DNA of 19,140 nucleotides from NCBI GenBank assembly GCA_013695395.1, contig JACDAP010000483.1, positions 1 through 19,140 on the forward strand, written 5' to 3'. The stretch's first letter is position 1, and each line of letters begins with the position of its first letter. Source of the stretch: Solirubrobacterales bacterium. Its GTDB lineage: Bacteria; Actinomycetota; Thermoleophilia; Solirubrobacterales; Solirubrobacteraceae. This document shows positions 15,782-19,140 of this stretch, in pieces. Position numbers and translations under genes: made by a program. The notes below the pieces were generated by a model. It saw only the letters and a list, made by a program, of their open reading frames with translations, made no database searches and was not told the origin of the DNA.

Positions 15782-17643
15782 GCGCGCCCGCCCAGCCCCA
15801 GTCCAAGCGGGAGCGCATCTCGCCGTGGAGCCCGGGGGGCACGCGGCAGCTCCAGGAGTTCCTCCACACCGAGGCGGGCGGGGCGATCCTCCTGCTCGCC
15901 GCAACGATCGTCGCCCTGGTCTGGGCGAACTCCCCGCTCTCAGGCGCCTACGAGGACCTGTGGGGTACGAAGCTCACGATCTCTCTCGGCGGCGGGGAGA
16001 TTTCCGAGGATCTTCGCCACTGGGTCAACGACGGGCTGATGGTCTTCTTCTTCTACGTCGTCGGCCTCGAGATCCGGCGGGAGCTCTCGATGGGCGAGCT
16101 GACCGACAAGCGGGAGGCGGCGATTCCCGCCCTGGCCGCGCTCGCCGGGATGGTCGTCCCGGCCCTCGTCTACGTCGCCTTCAACCTGGGGACGGATGCG
16201 GTGAAGGGCTGGGGCATCGTCATGGCGACCGACATCGCCTTCGTGCTCGGCGCCCTCGCGCTGCTCGGCCCGCGCTGCCCGGCGCCGCTCCGGGTCTTCC
16301 TGCTCACGCTGGCGATCGTCGACGACATCGGCGCGATCGCGGTGATCGCGGTCTTCTACTCGGAGTCGATCGAGGTCGCCTACCTGCTGGCCGCGGCGGG
16401 GATCATCGGGGCGATCCTGCTGCTGCGCCCGGTCCGGATCTGGCGCGGCCCGGCCTACTTCGTGGCCGGACTCGCACTCTGGGTGGCGATGCTCAAGTCG
16501 GGTGTCCACCCGACCATCGCGGGCGTCACGCTCGGGATGCTCACCGCGGTGCACCCGCCGGAGCGCGAGGCGGTCGAGCGCGCCGCCCGGGCCACGCGCT
16601 CGTTCCGGCAGTCCCCGAGCGCCGCCTCGGGCCGCTCGGCGCTGCTCGAGGTCGGCGGGGCGCTCTCCCCCAACGAGCGCCTGCAGGAGTCGATCCACCC
16701 GTGGACGAGCTACGTGATCATCCCGCTCTTCGCCCTGGCCAACGCGGGGGTGGAGCTCTCCGGGAGCGCCCTGAGCGCCGCGGTCGGCTCCGCGGTCACG
16801 CTCGGCATCATCGGCGGCCTGGTCGTCGGCAAGCTCGTCGGCATCACGATCGCCTCGCTGATCGGGGTGCGGGCCGGCCTGGGCACGCTCCCGCGCGGGG
16901 TCGGGAACCGGCATCTCATGGGCGGCGCCGCGCTCGCCGGGATCGGCTTCACCGTCTCCCTGTTCGTCACCGACCTCGCGTTCGACGATCCAGCCCTGCA
17001 GGAGGAGGCGAAGGTCGGGGTTCTCGCGGCCTCCGCCCTGGCCGCCGCGGTCGGCTACGGGTTCTTCCGCTGGGCTGCCCACGCGCAGGACGGCACCCAG
17101 CCCGCGCTGCCCTCCACCCTCTCGCCGGCCGTCGACGAGACGCGTGACCACATCCGCGGTTCCTTCTCTGCGCCCCTCACCCTCGTCGAGTACGGGGACT
17201 TCGAGTGCCCCTTCTGCGGCGAGGCCACCGGCCCGGTCGCCGAGCTGCGCGAGCGCTTCGGAGACGAGCTGCGCTACGTCTTCCGCCACCTCCCGCTCCG
17301 CGACGTCCACCCGCACGCGGCGCTCGCTGCGCAGGCCGCCGAGGCCGCCGGGAACCAGGCGTCCTTCTGGGAGATGCACGACATGCTCTTCGCCCACCAG
17401 GACGAGCTCGAGCTCGCCGACGTGGAGGGCTACGCGGGCGAGCTCGGCCTCGACATCGAGCGCTTCGTCCGCGACCTGCTCGAGGAGCCGGGCGGGGTCC
17501 GCCGCGTGCAGGAGGACGTGGCGAGCGCCGAGGCCAGCGGCGTGAGCGGCACGCCGACGTTCTTCGTGGCGGGCGAGCGGGTCACCGGCGCCCATGACGC
17601 CGAGAGCCTCGCCGCGGCGCTCGAGGCCGCCCGCGAGGCCTGA
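15778..17643 (+). CDS. nhaA: NhaA sodium/proton antiporter fused to a C-terminal DsbA/thioredoxin-like domain
   Basis: A 621-residue fusion. Residues about 25-435 are a complete NhaA antiporter with helices from AGGAILLLAATIVALVWANSPL onward. Its transport residues are Asp152 (ATDIAF) and the pair Asp182/Asp183 (LAIVDDIGAIAVIAVF), equivalent to E. coli Asp133, Asp163 and Asp164. Lys352 (GKLVGI) corresponds to Lys300. Residues about 455-620 form a thioredoxin-fold domain like DsbA: LVEYGDFECPFCGEATGPV with active-site CPFC (477-480), and GTPTFFVAGE with the cis-Pro at 593. NhaA-thioredoxin fusions are known in actinobacteria. The GTG start overlaps the CBS gene stop (GTGA). The redox domain follows the last helix directly; which side of the membrane it faces cannot be settled by eye. 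Confidence 0.95.
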   Translation: MSAPAQPQSKRERISPWSPGGTRQLQEFLHTEAGGAILLLAATIVALVWANSPLSGAYEDLWGTKLTISLGGGEISEDLRHWVNDGLMVFFFYVVGLEIRRELSMGELTDKREAAIPALAALAGMVVPALVYVAFNLGTDAVKGWGIVMATDIAFVLGALALLGPRCPAPLRVFLLTLAIVDDIGAIAVIAVFYSESIEVAYLLAAAGIIGAILLLRPVRIWRGPAYFVAGLALWVAMLKSGVHPTIAGVTLGMLTAVHPPEREAVERAARATRSFRQSPSAASGRSALLEVGGALSPNERLQESIHPWTSYVIIPLFALANAGVELSGSALSAAVGSAVTLGIIGGLVVGKLVGITIASLIGVRAGLGTLPRGVGNRHLMGGAALAGIGFTVSLFVTDLAFDDPALQEEAKVGVLAASALAAAVGYGFFRWAAHAQDGTQPALPSTLSPAVDETRDHIRGSFSAPLTLVEYGDFECPFCGEATGPVAELRERFGDELRYVFRHLPLRDVHPHAALAAQAAEAAGNQASFWEMHDMLFAHQDELELADVEGYAGELGLDIERFVRDLLEEPGGVRRVQEDVASAEASGVSGTPTFFVAGERVTGAHDAESLAAALEAAREA

Positions 17644-17646
17644 ACC

Positions 17647-17883
17647 TCAGGCGCTGTGCAGCGCCGCCTGCTCGTCCGCGGTGGGGAAGGCCCAGGCGGA
17701 CTGGGTGCGGCGCTCGGTCCGGAAGAGAAAGCGCAGCTGGGTCGGCGGGCGAAGGCCCTCCGGCGTGTCCGGGCGGAAGGTCGGGCAGGGCTCGTCCAGC
17801 CCGAGCGCGCACAGCGTGTTGCAGTGGAAATAGCAGTCCGCGCAACTGACCTTCTTCTTCGGTGCCGTACGACCCTTGTTCAT
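17647..17883 (-). CDS. Small Cys-rich protein of unknown function
   Basis: A 78-residue protein I cannot assign to a named family. After a basic start (MNKGRTAPKKK) comes a cysteine cluster SCADCYFHCNTLCALGLDEPC with Cys14, 17, 21, 25 and 33 and His20. This spacing could hold zinc or an iron-sulfur cluster. The remainder (TFRPDTPEGLRPPTQLRFLFRTERRTQSAWAFPTADEQAALHSA) is Pro/Arg-rich and shows no domain. ATG 17883 is the only good start. It converges with nhaA, with 3 bp between the stops. A 23-bp palindrome lies 42 bp upstream of its start. The compact, repeated Cys spacing argues that it is a real gene rather than a shadow. Confidence 0.65.
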   Translation of the reverse strand: MNKGRTAPKKKVSCADCYFHCNTLCALGLDEPCPTFRPDTPEGLRPPTQLRFLFRTERRTQSAWAFPTADEQAALHSA

Positions 17884-17925
17884 GTGCTGCCCTGTCCGCC
17901 TTCCGGTGCTGTCGCGCTGCTCTCA

Positions 17926-17948
17926 AGGTGTGGAACCAAACCACACCT
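17926..17948. promoter_or_regulatory. 23-bp perfect inverted repeat
   Basis: AGGTGTGG-N7-CCACACCT, with 8-bp arms and an AACCAAA spacer, lies between the dehydrogenase stop (18094) and the Cys-rich gene start (17883). It may be an operator for the Cys-rich gene or the terminator hairpin of the dehydrogenase gene; no U-run follows, which favours an operator slightly. Confidence 0.5.
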
Positions 17949-17971
17949 CGCTCGAGTGCGAAGGGGCCAAT

Positions 17972-17984
17972 CCCGCAAAGCGGG
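17972..17984. terminator. Small hairpin, possible terminator of the dehydrogenase gene
   Basis: CCCGC-AAA-GCGGG forms a 5-bp stem with 3-nt loop about 110 bp past the dehydrogenase stop on the minus strand. It is weak and lacks a U-tract. The surrounding 17884-18093 stretch is less GC-rich than the rest of the window, and no gene was seen in it. Confidence 0.25.
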
Positions 17985-18093
17985 CGGTTCGGCTGACGTG
18001 GTGTCGCAAATGCCGACATTTTGTGTCTTTTCCCTGCTCGTAGCGGAAGTCAAGAGCCCGGACGGAAGGCTTTTCGCGCTCTGAGCGGGACGC

Positions 18094-19140
18094 TCACCAG
18101 GCCCGCAGGCGGACGTGCTCGCGCCGCACGTCGGCGGGCCGTTCGGCGCCGACCAGCGCGAGGGTCCGCTCGGTGTCCTCGACGAGCGCGGCGAGCGCTT
18201 CGCTGACCCCCTCGCGTCCACCCGCGGCCAGGGCCCAGAGGTAGGGCCGGCCGACGAGCGTGGCGTCGGCGCCGAGGGCAAGCGCGCGGACGACGTCAAC
18301 GCCCGAGCGGATCCCGCCGTCGACCAGGACGGGAAGCCGCCCCGCGAGGGCGGCTGCGACCTCGGGCAGGGCCACGGCGGTGGGAACGACCCCGTCGAGC
18401 TGGCGCGCGCCATGGTTGGAGACCACCACGGCGCTGGCCCCGGCCTGCTCGGCCAGGAGCGCGTCCTCCGCGGTCAGGCCCCCCTTGAGCATCACCGGGA
18501 CCCCGCTGGCCTGCGCCACCCAGGCCACGTCCTCCCAGGTGGGCGCGTGCCAGCCGCCGACGACCGGTTTTACGCCGCCGTCCGCCTGATCACCCAGGTG
18601 GGTGGCCAGGGCGACGCCCTCGGGGAACGGCACGGGGCCGTGGCGACGCTCCCGTTCGCGCCGACCCGCCACCGGCAGGTCGATCGTCATGACGATCTGG
18701 CCGTAGCCGTGGGCCTGCACGCGCTCGAGGATCCGCCGGACCCGGTCGCGGTCGATGTCCATGTAGAGCTGGAACCACTTGGCTGCCGTGGTCGCGGCGG
18801 CGACGTCGGCCAGGTCCGTGGTCGCCCGGGTGGAGAGGCACATGACAAGGCCCGCGTCGGCGGCCGCGCGGGCCACTGCGAGCTCACCGTCGGGATGCAG
18901 CAGCCCGTGGGTGGCCACGGGGGCGAGCACGATCGGGGCGGCCATCGCGGCGCCGAGGAGCTCGAGCGAGGCGTCGGCGGCCCCGAGTCCGAGTAGCTGC
19001 CGGGGCCGTAGCCACACGTGCTGCCAGGCCTGCTCGTTCTCGGCGAGGGTGACCTCGTCTCCCGCCCCGCCCGCGAAGTAGTCGTAGGCGGGCTCGGGCA
19101 GCCGCGCGCGGGCCTCGGCGTGCTGGCGGCGCAGGAGCTC
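18094..19140 (-). CDS. FMN-dependent alpha-hydroxy-acid dehydrogenase/oxidase (partial, N-terminus outside window)
   Basis: The frame is open through the right edge of the window; 348 residues are visible. They follow the lactate/glycolate/mandelate oxidase family. The early segment AYDYFAGGAGDEVTLAENE holds the conserved Tyr, followed by LAPVATHGLLHPDGE and FQLYMDIDR. The FMN-binding lysine is in MLKGGLTAEDA, and the catalytic His and Arg are in VVSNHGARQLDG. The phosphate-binding region VDGGIRSGVDVVRALALGADATLVGRP completes the barrel. The fold is complete at the C-terminus, so only roughly the first 15-30 residues are probably missing. Such enzymes oxidise 2-hydroxy acids with FMN; which acid cannot be decided. 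A GTG at 19017 is in frame but lies inside the domain and is not the real start. Confidence 0.93.
   Translation of the reverse strand, partial: ELLRRQHAEARARLPEPAYDYFAGGAGDEVTLAENEQAWQHVWLRPRQLLGLGAADASLELLGAAMAAPIVLAPVATHGLLHPDGELAVARAAADAGLVMCLSTRATTDLADVAAATTAAKWFQLYMDIDRDRVRRILERVQAHGYGQIVMTIDLPVAGRRERERRHGPVPFPEGVALATHLGDQADGGVKPVVGGWHAPTWEDVAWVAQASGVPVMLKGGLTAEDALLAEQAGASAVVVSNHGARQLDGVVPTAVALPEVAAALAGRLPVLVDGGIRSGVDVVRALALGADATLVGRPYLWALAAGGREGVSEALAALVEDTERTLALVGAERPADVRREHVRLRAW

Noticed and set aside
15940..17595. 551-codon minus-strand frame opposite nhaA
   Set aside because: Arg/Gly/Asp/Glu-rich sequence with no motif, exactly antisense to a well-supported fusion gene; a GC-bias artefact.
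18003..18075. Less GC-rich patch as a promoter or small RNA
   Set aside because: TTGACT is present on the minus strand, but no TANNNT lies at 16-19 bp from it, and the short inverted repeats are imperfect.

Overview
The window is uniformly very GC-rich, with strong third-position G/C bias and long antisense shadow frames. Its gene content points to a high-GC actinobacterium, most likely class Thermoleophilia (Solirubrobacterales-like). This is inferred from protein style: a PucR regulator, an NhaA-DsbA fusion, an archaeal/eukaryotic-type glycyl-tRNA synthetase and small Lys-rich proteins. No rRNA, tRNA, CRISPR array, transposase or phage gene was seen, so it reads as a chromosomal region with a few accessory items.

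Left part (1-5043): a PucR-family regulator (cut by the window edge) follows a class III aminotransferase on the minus strand. Divergent from them is an alpha/beta hydrolase, which converges on a DMT/NIPA-like membrane transporter. A small HAD-fold protein is divergent from the transporter.

Centre-left (5101-8551): a cupin and a cysteine-free FmdB-like protein form a minus-strand pair. They are divergent from glycyl-tRNA synthetase (glyS), and the shared promoter region holds a perfect 9-N9-9 CIRCE-type inverted repeat. Downstream of glyS is an orphan P-loop ATPase with a winged-helix-like tail. Its promoter is packed with TGGCGA/TCGCCA half-sites.

Centre (8552-13103): a 362-bp convergent gap carries five stable stem-loops. 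A Lys-rich single-pass membrane protein follows, then an hsp20-lon operon with overlapping stop and start, then a vapBC toxin-antitoxin pair with an operator-like palindrome over its promoter.

Right part (13112-19140): an MBL-fold hydrolase is divergent from a three-gene ion-transport operon. The operon encodes an ArsB/NhaD-like carrier, a CBS-domain protein and an NhaA-DsbA fusion; each gene overlaps the next, and the first is preceded by an 11-codon Pro-rich leader ORF. A Cys-rich small protein and an FMN-dependent alpha-hydroxy-acid dehydrogenase (cut by the window end) close the window.

Two themes recur. One is protein quality control (CIRCE element, Hsp20, Lon). The other is -10-like TANNNT hexamers exactly 6 nt before start codons, suggesting leaderless mRNAs. 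The best candidates for something undescribed are the ATPase with its repeat-studded promoter and the five-hairpin convergent region.
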